The notes beneath the pieces were generated by a model, which saw only the letters and a program-made list of their open reading frames with translations, did no database searches and was not told the DNA's origin. From the NCBI GenBank assembly GCA_033060915.1, contig CM065386.1:10316001-10380000 (forward strand): a stretch of 64,000 bases of DNA. The letters run 5' to 3'. Position numbers and translations under genes: made by a program. Positions 22,599-35,595 of this stretch are shown here, piece after piece (the first letter of the stretch is position 1; the number at the start of each line of letters is the position of its first letter). The stretch comes from Euryodendron excelsum (taxonomy: Eukaryota; Streptophyta; Magnoliopsida; Ericales; Pentaphylacaceae).

Positions 22599-24850
22599 TG
22601 GATTTTAGTTGTTAGTTTTCTTTCTGTCTTTTTTTCTCATGTGATGTGAAAATCAAAATGCCTTCTCTAATCGGCCGGCTTAGAACCTGAGTAAGGAAAG
22701 AGAAAGGAAAGGAAAGGAAAGGAAAGTAATATTTTTTTTTTATTCTTCCTCCGTTTGGTTCTAGTTTACAGGAGAAAGAGAAAAGAAATCCAAAAAGTAA
22801 AAATAAAGAAAATTTATTTTTATTGTCACTTTGCATTCATTTTCTTTTTTCTTTCCTTTTCAATAGTTACCATTTATTTTTTTTCCTGTTCTCTTTGAAT
22901 TTTAAACAAGGAAACATTATTTTCCTTTCACCTTTTTTTAATTTTATATTTTCTTTGCAAAATTAAACAGAGGAAAATAATTACTTTTCTTACAATTTCT
23001 CTATCGCTTTCTTTTTCTTCCATAAGGTCCAAACAGGCCCTTAGGGCGAGCCACACAAAGTATTCACAAGCATTAATGCAAGCATGAATGACAGAAATGT
23101 GCAAAGTTGCCACACAGTGTATGCAAGCTTTCGGTCAAGCTTTTTGTCATGTGGTGTTGTTTTGCTTCATATCACGTAAATCATGCATTGCCAGAGGGGA
23201 TTTTTGTTGTCTTGCTTTTGTAGATATGTTTCTATTTCCAGGAGGGTATATGGTAACCCACAATCATGTGTTTTCGCAAAACAGAGCTCCTAGCATTCAT
23301 TTTAACAGACCAGAGTAAAAGTTCACCCGTAGTTACCAAAATAGGAAGCAAAGCCGAAAACGCTTGAAAAAACGCAATCAAAAAATATAAGAAGTAAAGT
23401 CGGAAATACTCAGAGAAACGCAGTAAAAAAAATATAAAGAAAACGAAAAGCAAGGAAAGGAGTCGATTAGAAAATTTGATAAAAATTTTAGTAAAAAACT
23501 TCTGCACAACTCAAAAAGAAACCCTTGAAAAACCTAGTGAAAACTTTTAAGAAACTTATAAAAACCTATATGAAGAATTTAATTGATGCTGAGGTGAAAT
23601 TTAAGGAAAAAATGCATAAAAATCAACATTTCCAGTTTCCTAAAAGTTTTGCAAAATTTTCAAATCGTTTTCATAACATTTTCTTAATGTTTCCATTAAA
23701 TATCCGAAAGTATTGGAAAAGTTTTTCCGGATCATTTCCCCTTAATTTCAAAACGAGTTTCGTGTAGCACATTTCCACCCCTCACTTTCAAATAAATTTC
23801 TCAGCAACTATATGTTAACCCACATAAATAAGAAAAGCTCAATACCAAATATCATAAACCTGGTTTACTCATATCACCCCTGCTTTGATGAAATAGTCAA
23901 AAACAACAATTTTGCTTGTCACAGATATTTCGATCATTGATCGTTGACTTGTAATGATGAAGCAATTAGACAACCCTACTTTGTGACGATCAAGCATTCC
24001 TGGATAGTCATTAACCTTTAAACGCAGAAAAGAAGAATACATCTTACACCACTACATAGATTTCGAGTTAAACTAGCACAATTCAGGCATGGATTGACCT
24101 GATTGTAATGACAGTGATCAAATCCCAAAAGCAAGATATCAAAGGTCCAGACAAGTCAAATAAAATCTTTTTAACTTGACAAGCATTCCCCATAATCCTC
24201 TAATAATTTTTTCCAAGTTCCAATGGTGCATCAGTATCTACCGGAACAATCGAAGCGGTGCTTTTGCTTATACCAAATCCAATTACAACAGTTAAAAATA
24301 CATCCTTTCTTGCTATCAAAAATCACTTTACAGGTAAGACAACGAAAGATGAGAAAATAGGAATGGGAAATCCCCCTAAAAACCTAATCTTACCATCCAG
24401 AGTCCTATAAAAACCTCAAATAAAAAGGAGGGGGGAAGCAGCGAAAAAGGGAAAATGGAAACGGAAAAGGAAAAGTTTCTCAATGCTCACATTTAACTCC
24501 AATAAAGTTCGGAATTATGAAAAGGCCTGCCATTGTGAAGGGAAAAATGGTAATACCACATAACAGCAGCAAGAAAGGGAAGGGAAGACCTACACATACC
24601 GCCTCAACTAACTTAAAATGGTCAATATCTGTTACAGTAGGATTTCACCTTTTATAGGCTGCGTCCAAGCAATCAGAAGATGTTATTGGCCAATTTTCCA
24701 GTATGCTTCTATAGCTTTACACTCGATTTTTGCCAATCTTGTACCTATTCAATGTTTTCCTCCATCTCAACTTCTTGGAATCCTCAAAATATCTTGATAT
24801 TGGGCTTTGCAATTCTTGTTCTTCTGCTTTACAAAAGAAAGCTAGCTCCT
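22599..24850. other. Intergenic region between PADRE and GIP1-like genes
   Basis: The left part is the PADRE promoter side. At about 22750-23040 there is a T/C- and A/G-rich tract bounded by TCCGTTTGG on the left and, on the opposite strand, GGGCCTGTTTGG on the right, which resembles a small inverted-repeat element but is not secure. From 23300 to 23770 the DNA is purine-rich and low in complexity. About 24000-24850 probably includes the 3' untranslated region of the GIP1-like gene. No gene is supported. Confidence 0.45.
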
Positions 24851-27800
24851 TCAGTAGTTATTGGGCCAGTTAATTTGTGAATGCTGAGGCTGCTGATACA
24901 CACTGGCAGTGGGTCCCACAATATCAGCAGCCGTAGCCATGGTCTGAGACTGTTGTAGAAGAGGGTGAACGGTTGTCGCAGAAACTGCTTGCGCAGGGTG
25001 ATAGATACCAGCAAAGGTGCCATGGCCAGCCTGCGTTGGGGTGAAAGTCACTTGACCCTGAGGAGGAATGTTGTAGAATGAACTAGCCTGTAAGCCAGAA
25101 ATGTCTCGGCCCGGTGCAGTAATCCATACTGCTGAACCTTCACTCTGCCAGAGCAGAACAAAAGAGAAAGGGGGAAAAAAACAACTTTACAACCATTGTA
25201 AATTGTATCCTCTTTGCAGTTCTGGAACTTCAAAGTAAAAATTAAGACACAAATACAGATATGAATATATGTGAATAAAAAGAAAGAAAGAAAACTCTGA
25301 GGTAACAGCTTGCATCCTCCTCTTTTTCTTTTTCTTTTTTTGCCTTCTTGGAAAGGGAGGGGCAATGACTCACATTCTGACCTTGGTTTCCAGAACTTAC
25401 CCTCATTATATGACTCAGAATTCACAAGAACCTAAAATATTTAAAGTTTGATTTATGCAACAAAAAAGTATCAAACACTTTTGACACAAAACCATAAATC
25501 AAATCAACAAAACAACAAAATATATTATACAATAATGAGCAATTTATAACATATAAAATATATCAGCAATAGATCTAACACTGCAATGCCAAATGGATGT
25601 ACCAAACCTAAATTTGACTGTTAATCTATGGTTTTACTTTATCCTCCCATCAAAAGCTTCACAACATTTGTCAGTCAAAAATACTAAAAGACCCTTAAAC
25701 ACTACCCGTTTTTTACATCAAAATAAAATAATAAGCTTAATAAAAAAAATGCAATTAAAAACCAACCTGCTGCCCTGTAATGTAGACATTATTTTCCTTG
25801 AACTGAGATGTGGCGAGATCCTCATTGGCAGTTGAGTTTCCAGCTGTCGAAGAGGAACTGGGATTATAACCAGCTGGGGAGGAGCCATATGGTCCATAGT
25901 TGCTGGTCACTCCAACATGTGTAGAGTTTCCTGTATTGGTTCCCAACTTGTATTGTGAAAGTGAATGTTTAGCAGTTGCCCCTGGTGGAGCTGGATATAA
26001 GCTGCTAGCCTGGGGTTGCTGGGGGAATAAACCGTTGCTTAAAAATTGATGTATGGCTGGAGGGGGAACATAATATGGGGAGAAATAGTGACTATATGGA
26101 ATGTAGTTTTGGGGATAATGGGGTATAGGCATCCCAGTTGGTTGTCGAAAGACAGGGAGATGTTGCTGAGTTGCAGCTATTGAGCTCTGCATGACCCCAG
26201 CAGGCTGAAGAGTGGGACCTGCTGTAGACAAAACCAAAGAGTTCGCACCCTGCAATCAAATAAAAGCAAGCATGAAAAGTGTGCATAAGAACATTAATAT
26301 ACAAATATTTAAGAAAGAAAGGAAATAGGCAAAAGTACTCATTTATGAGTATAAATCTTTTGGACCCAAAACAGAAACAATATATTTAGACCACGTTGTT
26401 GAATAATACAGTACCAATATATAAAAAAGACAGTACCAAAAGCAAAATCGTTGAAGATCTAGCTAAGCTAGACATTTTAATTATCAATGATCTTCGACAA
26501 TCACATATCCAGTGACCCAAATAATAAGATATTACCAGCAACCAAAATAGTCTGAGCAACCATATTTCACTCAAAAGTTTTATTGAACATAATACTAATT
26601 TTTCATATCTTGGCACAAATTATACTTCTCAAACAAATATGTTGAAACACCAAAGAAAGTAGAAAAATCCATTCCCAATCACAGTTCTTCAATGCAATTA
26701 TGCCTGTGTAATCAGCTATAGTCAAAGCACTTAGAGCGCAAAATAAATTAGGGCATGAAATTGTCATGTCAAGGAACAACTTTGCAACAGTTCTTCATAC
26801 ATTCTAAAGCCCATCTGGATTAAGACTGCTAGACATCTTGTACCAATGAGATCTAGACGTAGACACTGGCCTGATAGGTAAAAAATTACTTGGAGAATTG
26901 AAGTATTTCAAATTCAGAAACAAAGCAACGAATCAAAGATCAATAAGCCTATTAAAAGGGGACAAATAACCCTCGTATTTCAAATATTGGCTCAATCTTG
27001 GTTCTACAGTCTTTAAATGAAGAGAGATGGAATGGTAAGGCACTAAGGTCCTTTGATTAACCCTTTTCTCCTTCTTAAATGGATAGCACTGATGTGACAA
27101 CAAAAAAGGATCTACATCAAAAGGAGAAAACAAGTTTACAACAAAGAACATAGAACTCAAGTATTTCATCACAAACAAGCAGTGACTTCTTCATACTCTT
27201 TTTTCTTATCTTTCCAGAAACTCATGATCACCTTCCACAATCAAGTTTAAATCAGCAGAGACCAGAGATGAGACTCGGAATAATTTCATTTTCCTTTATG
27301 CAATCGTGGAGAACAGGTTGAGCCGTTGAAGAGTCATTAGAAAGGCAATCAAATCGAATATAAGAAACAATGGACACTAGGTTCAGACCTGCAGGACTTA
27401 AAAGATATAGACAAGGGAAAGATCACAGAATGGCTAGGAGACTTTGGGTGAGAATACCCCCAGGTGGCATATTAGCTTAGTAAACAAGCAGTTACTCCCT
27501 AATAGTAGAAGCATAATTACTTATCAAGTACAGGGATCAATCTTTCAACTTTTACTTATGGCTGAAAGAAAGGATTCTCACCCTTAAGTTCCTTTGTGAT
27601 AAGTAGCTGGGAGTTCTCACTTATGTTTAAGAACTAAGTTTTACAAGAAGTAGGCTTCTGCCTTGGAGCTCTCTTCAACAATTTCTTAGATCACTAATGA
27701 AGCTAAACATATATACACCATGATCCAAGAGACAATCTTTGTGGAGCAGACATATGTATCACAATATGACTATAAATTACAATGACAGTCCAAATTTTCT

Positions 27801-30800
27801 TCCCCCAAAAAACAGGTCATCCTACATATAAGGGCAGAAAGACATCAGCAGCACAATAACAAGGCAATCAGACAAGATCTGAATACCAAGGCTCCTTTCT
27901 TTAAGCCTCATCAGTTAGGAAAACCAATAGCTTTGTTTGTAAAGAAGTTATGATACTAACTAGTTCAGCAACTAAACATTTTCTTAGTAATTTCTCCACC
28001 ACATGGATATTTTCTGTGAAAGAAATGGTAACAATCTCATAATGCTTTCATACAGTAACTAAAAAAGTCAGTAAGTTCTTGATATGTACAAACCTCTAGA
28101 GCAGACTGAGAAGTCTGCGGAGATAACACTGCAACATTCCCGTTATACTTGGCTGCAACTCCAGGTGAATGGAAGGGAGAAATGCGGCCATCACTGTCAG
28201 CACCAGACCGATAAAATTGGGCATAATAGCTGGCTGGATCGAATGGTTGCGGAACCTATACACAGAAACATATGATAGCCAAACACTCTTATAAGTAAAT
28301 TAAAACTAGTAAATTAAAATAAAAAAACATAATTACACCTCGGAAAATTCACAAGCCAAATCCAATTTAAAAAAACATGATAGTAATTAAAATAGTTACC
28401 CTTTTACTAACCAGACATGAAAATGTTACAGAATAACACAGAGACATATTACATAAGAATATCCTGAACAAGAAGTGGCAGAAGCAACACGAGAATCAAG
28501 GACTTACAACAAAGCTCGGAAGGCGAGAAACGTCACGTGCTTGAGATTCGGAGCTTTCAAATGGTGCAAGCTGGCTTCCTACCAGTGGTGGTATGAAACC
28601 GAAACTGTAGCTAGGAGTAGTATGAATCATTGAATATGAATGGCTTCCAGACGGCAAGGAAGTCTCTTGCTTAGACTCACTGTACTCTGGGATCACAGTG
28701 GATGAGACATCGCCATCACCAGACGATAAATTTTCCGGTACATGTCTAGGTGATTGAGGATGATCAGTATAATCTCCTTGCTCAGTAGTTGCCAATGCAT
28801 TTTGATTGCTGAATCCAATGACAATTAAAAAATGTTAAAGCACGATACTTAAGAGCATACACTTAAAAAGTTCACAAGATGTGCGATATCAATGTTCATT
28901 TGCAGAATTGTGGAAGGCTAAGAAATTCAAATCCCTATTAGCTCAAGTTGCTCAACACATACTCAGCTTCCTTAACCTATGACAATGAATCATTTGTACA
29001 ACACAACCAAGTCCCAGATAGAAAAATCATTTCCTATCTGGCCCTGTATGCCGTAGAACCATCATGCAGCATATTGGAGTACTCCAAAAGTAAAGGCCAA
29101 TCAACAGCCAAGAATACACATTGAGCAACCATTCCATGAGGGATTGCTAAAGGATTTTCTAATTCACAAAGGAAGGCAATGTTTACTAATTCCTACATCT
29201 CCTTTACATTCCATTCCAACCCCTACCCACCCAAAACAAAACAAAAAAAAAAAAAAGCAAAGGAGGAAAACAGAAAATCATTCCTCTAACTAGCCATAAG
29301 AGAGGAAATCCACACTGACTGGCAATTCCATTATCTCGTATGTGCATATAATCTAACTGCTCATCAAAAGCTCACAGTTCTAATGATGTATCAGTAAGTA
29401 TATAAGATTTCTTTAGCATGACAGCTCGGAATCATCAATACGCTAAAGATCACTACTATAATCATAATAGAAAATTAATAGTAATAAATAACTAATAACA
29501 ATAATAATCATTTTGTGACAAGGGCTTTTCATTCTTGCCAGTCATAAACATGAAGGGTTAGCAAAATCCTCATCTTAGGCAGAACTTAAATATATATTAG
29601 GCATGAAGTCAAAACTTAGTCAGAACATGGTAGAATTATTATTTTTCACACGTTTAGAGGTTCTTCCTCCAGAATCTCTTCAATCCTACGAGACAACTGA
29701 AGGGTATCTAGTTCTTCGTAGCTCCAAATATAAAAAGAAATTTAAAAATTCCATCATGTTAGCAAAACAAAATTACCCCATAATCCAACGATAAAACCAA
29801 ATCAGAAAAAACAAATATAAATATAAATTTTAAACAAACCTTGAGGACTGCTCTTCCATTTCTTCAACACTCTCAGAAGCTTCAGAAAGAGGTGTAGGGT
29901 TCTTGTCATTCTCAGTACCATTATTATAGCCTGTATTTAAACCAAAACTTGCATCAAAACTTCCAAAACAAAAACCAATTTTTTCGGCTTCAGGGACATG
30001 GAGATGATTTGGGATGATAACATGTTGACCATCTGAAATATGTAACTCCTCTAGCTTCCTCTGTAGTTTTGAAGTGGCTTCTTTTGAATCAAGGGCATTC
30101 AATACAGGGCGTGACTGGGTGTTAGCTTCCACTGTGGGAGGAACCTCGGATGAACCTGCTGTCCCAGGCCCTTGAGCAGGATTTGAGATTGCAGGCTTTG
30201 GTTTCCACTCCTTACTAGGACCCACTGTTGGCAAACAGAGGAACCATGAGATGATTGTAGGCCTCAATTATGACATCCCTAAATACGATAAAGCAGCAAA
30301 CGATATACATTGAACTTCTATTTAAATACCTCAATGAACAAGAAAATATCCATAAACTTCTTGACATACACCGTATTTAATCGTATTTTCCTACCAACTA
30401 TAGATTGTTGCAATCTCATATTTTTAATTATCTTGGAGCCTTAAGGGCGAATGTGGAAATGTGGTTCTCACTGTTTTTTTGGGTTGCCAAAAGATAGATG
30501 CATGAAACTAAGCAGAAGGGATACATCTGACATTCTGACTTCAGTAAAAGCCCCAAACTGGCAAATCTCAACTACAAGGGTTAAAACCCTTCAGTGGAAT
30601 CCTTGAATAACCATAAGTTGCCAATGTAACATGTGCCCATGGTAAATTCAAATGTTCAGCTACAAATGAAATGCAAACAGTGGCAAAGCCAGAATTTCAA
30701 GTTGGGGGGGGGTGCAATATCTGTGCATCAACCAAACTAATTTGGTAGTAAAGGTAATTGAAAAGGTCATTCTAAAATCTAGAAAATGGAATCAATACAT

Positions 30801-33800
30801 AGGTCATGAAAATGTATGAAAAATTAAAATGAACTGGAAACATATCTAGGAAATGCTGAAGCCATTCAAATATATTTAGCAAGACCTGTGTTGGGCAAAA
30901 TTTTGCTCATTTATCTTTTCTTATTTTTGGTTCCTCTAGTCTCCCATTTTGATTTTAATACACAGAATGGAGTTTATTTAAATATGGACTCCTCAAGTTT
31001 GTGTATATGAATAGACAAATGATTAGGATAAAGGGAAGGAAAGAAAAACTACATCTCTCTTCTAAACCCAGAAGAGCTACATTTTTTTTGGATAAGTAGG
31101 AAAGTTTTTAAACATGAACTAACAGGTAAAGGAAAAGAGTTACAATTATTTTTGGATTAGGCATCTTGATATATATCTAATGTATTGCTTGAGATTTTCT
31201 TGAAATTTTAGAGGGGACAAGAGTTATAATTCCTTTTAGACAAGGCATGCAAATATATATCTAATATATTATTTGAAATTACTTTGAAAATTTCAAGGGG
31301 GGTAGTTGCCCCCTCTCGACCCCCCCTCCCTCCGCCCCTGAATGCAACTCCTTAGGGGGAAAAAAAAAAAAAAAGGTCTCATAAGTATAGTACCAATAAA
31401 TGTCTAGATGCTTTAAAAGCTTTGGCACAAATTTCACATCTATAGAAATTTTAAGATAATAAGACACAAGAATAACAAGAAACTTAACTAACTGTGCAGG
31501 AGCAAAAAAAAAGTCAAATTCATCATACGAATATGAGGATGTGTTACTAAATTATACAATTTGTATTATTCAGATATTACCTCAAACCTTCCAAAGAATC
31601 CAAGTCAACAAAGGTGTCACCTCCAAACATTATCAAGCAAATACCCAATATAGTAGTAGTAGTAGTAGCAGCAGCAGCAGCAGCAGTGGATGCTGTAACA
31701 TAAAATGCACAAGCAATATACAAGAGATAGTTACCTTTTTGGGGGCCAGCTACTTGTTGCGACCTGCTATTGTAATTAGGCGAAGGCCTAATAACAGAAG
31801 AGCCAACATGAGTAGAAGATGCAGGTTGTGTAGAATCTGAAAGTTGATTCTTTACAACCCCTAGGGATTTGTTTGGCATCTTTCCTTGCATGGAGGAGCT
31901 CCCAACCTCAGAAGCTGCTGTTCCAGTCATTAACAAAAACAAAGATCATAAGCTACGATTTCAGTTTGACAAAAACAAATACACCTAACCAAAAAAGAAC
32001 TGCAAAGTCCTGACCAGCGGTTGATTTTCCCTCAGAAGGGGCAATTGAAATCTGTTCAACAGGAGCTCGCTGGCTTCCCACCTCACGTTTAATTGTACCC
32101 ACAGCACTGGGAAGCCGTGAATCATGGGATGGCACCAGGACAGGATCTGAAGCCGAGAAATAGACTCCAGGCGAAGGTACCTGAGTCCCAGCAGTTGAAC
32201 TGTTGCTCGAGCTTGATGTGAGCTGCCCATGTGGGTCTCCTGTTCCAGAATCAATGCTGGGGCTTGCATTAACCAGGTGCAGAAGTGGTGGTGGACCCCC
32301 CAGCTTAACAATGTCAACTGCTGAAACCTTTTCAGCTTGGTCAACCAAACTTCCCACAGACAAATGAGCAGCATATACAACACCAGTACTCTCAGGAGCC
32401 ACGGCAGTGGGACCATTGGTTATGACAGTGAGAAAGCTGCCAAACATTAGAAATTATGGCTTTTAAGAACTAAGATCCATAACCCAAACAATCTACACAA
32501 ATGGACTTAACAATTTTAAAGACTGTTGGGTCAAAGTAAAGCACAATATAAACTTTGTTCAAACATTTGCTGCAGAGTGTAGCACCTTGAGGTAGGAGTG
32601 GTTTCTTTATTTTTTATCTCCTGAGAGGTAGGCAAAGTCGAGAGCCCTACATCCTTCTCCGAAACTTGATTGATTCCATTTTCCTTTCCAGGAGCAGAAT
32701 TTCTGCCAGCACTAGTATCTGGCAAGAGGGATATATGAGAAGAAGACAGCCAATATATGCGTGAGACAAATAACTGACAAAATACATGGGAATGGTGAAA
32801 GATCCGTGATCATTGCAAATTTATCCATGAAGAAACATGAAAGATATATCACATAGAAAAAAAAATTAGAGAGATATTCCCTAAAGCATTTTGCACTCCG
32901 GAACCATTTCGTATTGCGGCTTGGAACTTGGAACATGTCTTGGCTGTCAAAAGTGCATCAACGAATACATTAAAGCACTTCATGATGAAAAGAGGTGTAT
33001 GCCAAAACCTCTTCTTGGAAGCCATGGCAACACCAACAGTTAGTTAAAAAACCAGAGGTATCAACCCTTTCATGTAATACTATAGTGGCAGTGTGAACTT
33101 TGTTACCCTGCCTGTCTGATGTGGACCTGGCCCTTAGCCTAAGTGCTTGGAAAAGACATAAAGGGAAGAAAGCCCCATGTGGAACCACCAATGGACTGCA
33201 TAGGCATCACCCAAGACTACTTTTGGATGGGTTTGATCAGGCCCATATATTCTAACTCCTCTTGTACTGGAAAAATCAAATAATTAATCACCAGGGCTAT
33301 TCTTATAATTTGAAAAATAAAGGGTATTTCACTATTTTTTGTTCTTTTGGAGTGTAGGTTACTAGGATGTTTGGTTATAAGTTTTACTTAGTTCTACACT
33401 TATTTGGGTTAGTTGAGTCTTCATTAGTTTAGGAAACCTTTATTTATTATAATTTAGAAAATCCCTTTCCTAGTAGAAAAGCTTCTTGGCTTCTATATAA
33501 GCACAAATGCATTTTAATAAAATTCGACCAGTTTTTTTAGTTTTTGGCTCTTGCAATGGTGAGACTCCATTCATTTCTTCTAGATGAGACTTCTAGAAGG
33601 CCCTTACAGAGATTCTGAGGTTTCTTCTTCTTCTTTATAATGATTTTTAGTGCTGTTGTGCAGTATTTACAGCCACGACCAGCCCTGTAGAAACCTAACA
33701 ATCTATACAAAACTTGATCACCTTACCATTCTAATCCTACAGAGCTAGACTATTCTCTGCTGACTAGAAAATCCAGCAAGCTAAGTCTTTTGATTTCACA

Positions 33801-34028
33801 CAAAAACATTGCCTTAAACATCAACAATTCAATCCCAAATGCATCCTTGAACCCTAAACTTATCTCTCAACCAGAAAACCCAAAAGGTAAAGTTACAGCC
33901 CAGTATACCTGATTGTAGGACAGCCTTCTATGGGCTCCGTCCTATACCACTGACATTAAGCAAATAAAGGAAAATCAGCCACACGACAATCACATGATAC
34001 GTTGAAGTCTTTTGTTTTGCCGGTTTTG

Positions 34029-34097
<69 letters not shown>

Positions 34098-35539
34098 TAA
34101 AACCAAAAGCAACAAATAAACTCTTCTCTCTCTACGTATTTGCTCTCCTCAACGTTCATCCAAGACCATCCAAATCAACCATCAAACCAGTCTCTCTCTA
34201 CTTTCTCTAAGCCCCACATCTACACCTAAACCACAATCCACCATTTTTCTCTCTATCCTTTGACTGATTTTATCACCCACACTGAACCACCACTACTGTA
34301 GCACCATCATCATCCACCATTACTAGGCGTCCAAAAACCAAAACAACAAATCAAGAAGCCCTGATTTGCACCCCCAAAACAATCCACCGTTGAATATGGC
34401 TGCCAACATTCTTATGTTGGCCCTTTCATTATTTCTGGGTAACCTCTTTCATATGAATGTAAGTCATGCAACTTATACTTTCAACTAACCAAACCTTAGA
34501 AAAACAGGATCACAATAACTATAGTCCTGCAACCTTTACTTCTAATTAATTATGGCTTACAACATTTCTGCTGGAAGTGAGAGTCCAAGACATCATATAT
34601 AAGATTATCTTACCATCTCCACTGCAAGCAAGCTCACCTACCCCCGTTGTCACTATCTGCCATCATCAAATATGGCTTCTACTGCCATTTTTCCATCAAC
34701 AAACTGGCTCTTCTTTAGTATGGAAATACACATCTTTAACCACCACCTTAATCCACAACCAAACACCACCATCATCTCCATACCGAGGTGATCTGCCGAA
34801 ATTTCCTAATATCTTTCATGGGAAGTAGCAGGATTCCTTGCTAGAATTATAATGGGTAAGAAAAGCAATGCAAATGCACTAATGCAGTGTGTCCATATAG
34901 ATAGATATACGCATGCATATATATAGAAAGAGAGAGAGAGGGGAGAGAGAGATAGTTGCCTTTATAAAATAATTAAAAAAAAAACAGAGAGAGAGTGGGT
35001 TTCTGTTTCTTTTTATAAGCAAGGTGACAATGTATTGCCCTGACTTTGAAGATATGGTTTACTTTGGCCCAAAACAAACAAGTGTAGGGTGCCCCTCAAA
35101 AGTTTAATATTGAAACATGAAGGAAAGAGTTTATCGTGTTTTCAATTTACTGGGGTTAAGTGAAAACCATTCATACTTCAGGAGGTCTAAGTGTAAATTT
35201 CCCTTATACAAAGTCAAGTTCAACAAGCAATGACAAGAAAATGCAACATGATCCATTTAAGTGGATTACCGTTCACTATGTTGCGAGGGGAATAGCTCCC
35301 CCGCCCACCCCTACTTCCTCGGCCCTGCATACCAGGTCTCCACCTTGATTCTGCAGATTCTTTGTTGCTCAAATTCTGCATGAATATTACCACAAAAGAG
35401 ACCAAAACATTTATAAAGCACCAAACCTGGATCAAAAGAACATAAAGAACAAAATACCTGTCATATTCACCATGTACATGAGAAAGAACTACACCTAAAA
35501 TTAAGGTGTTGTTTTAATTGAGAATTTGATGGAGATAAA

Positions 35540-35595
<56 letters not shown>

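Noticed and set aside
31541..31840. Plus-strand frame with a poly-Ser run
   Set aside because: Produced by the (TAG)6(CAG)6 repeat in an intron and antisense to GIP1-like exon 6.
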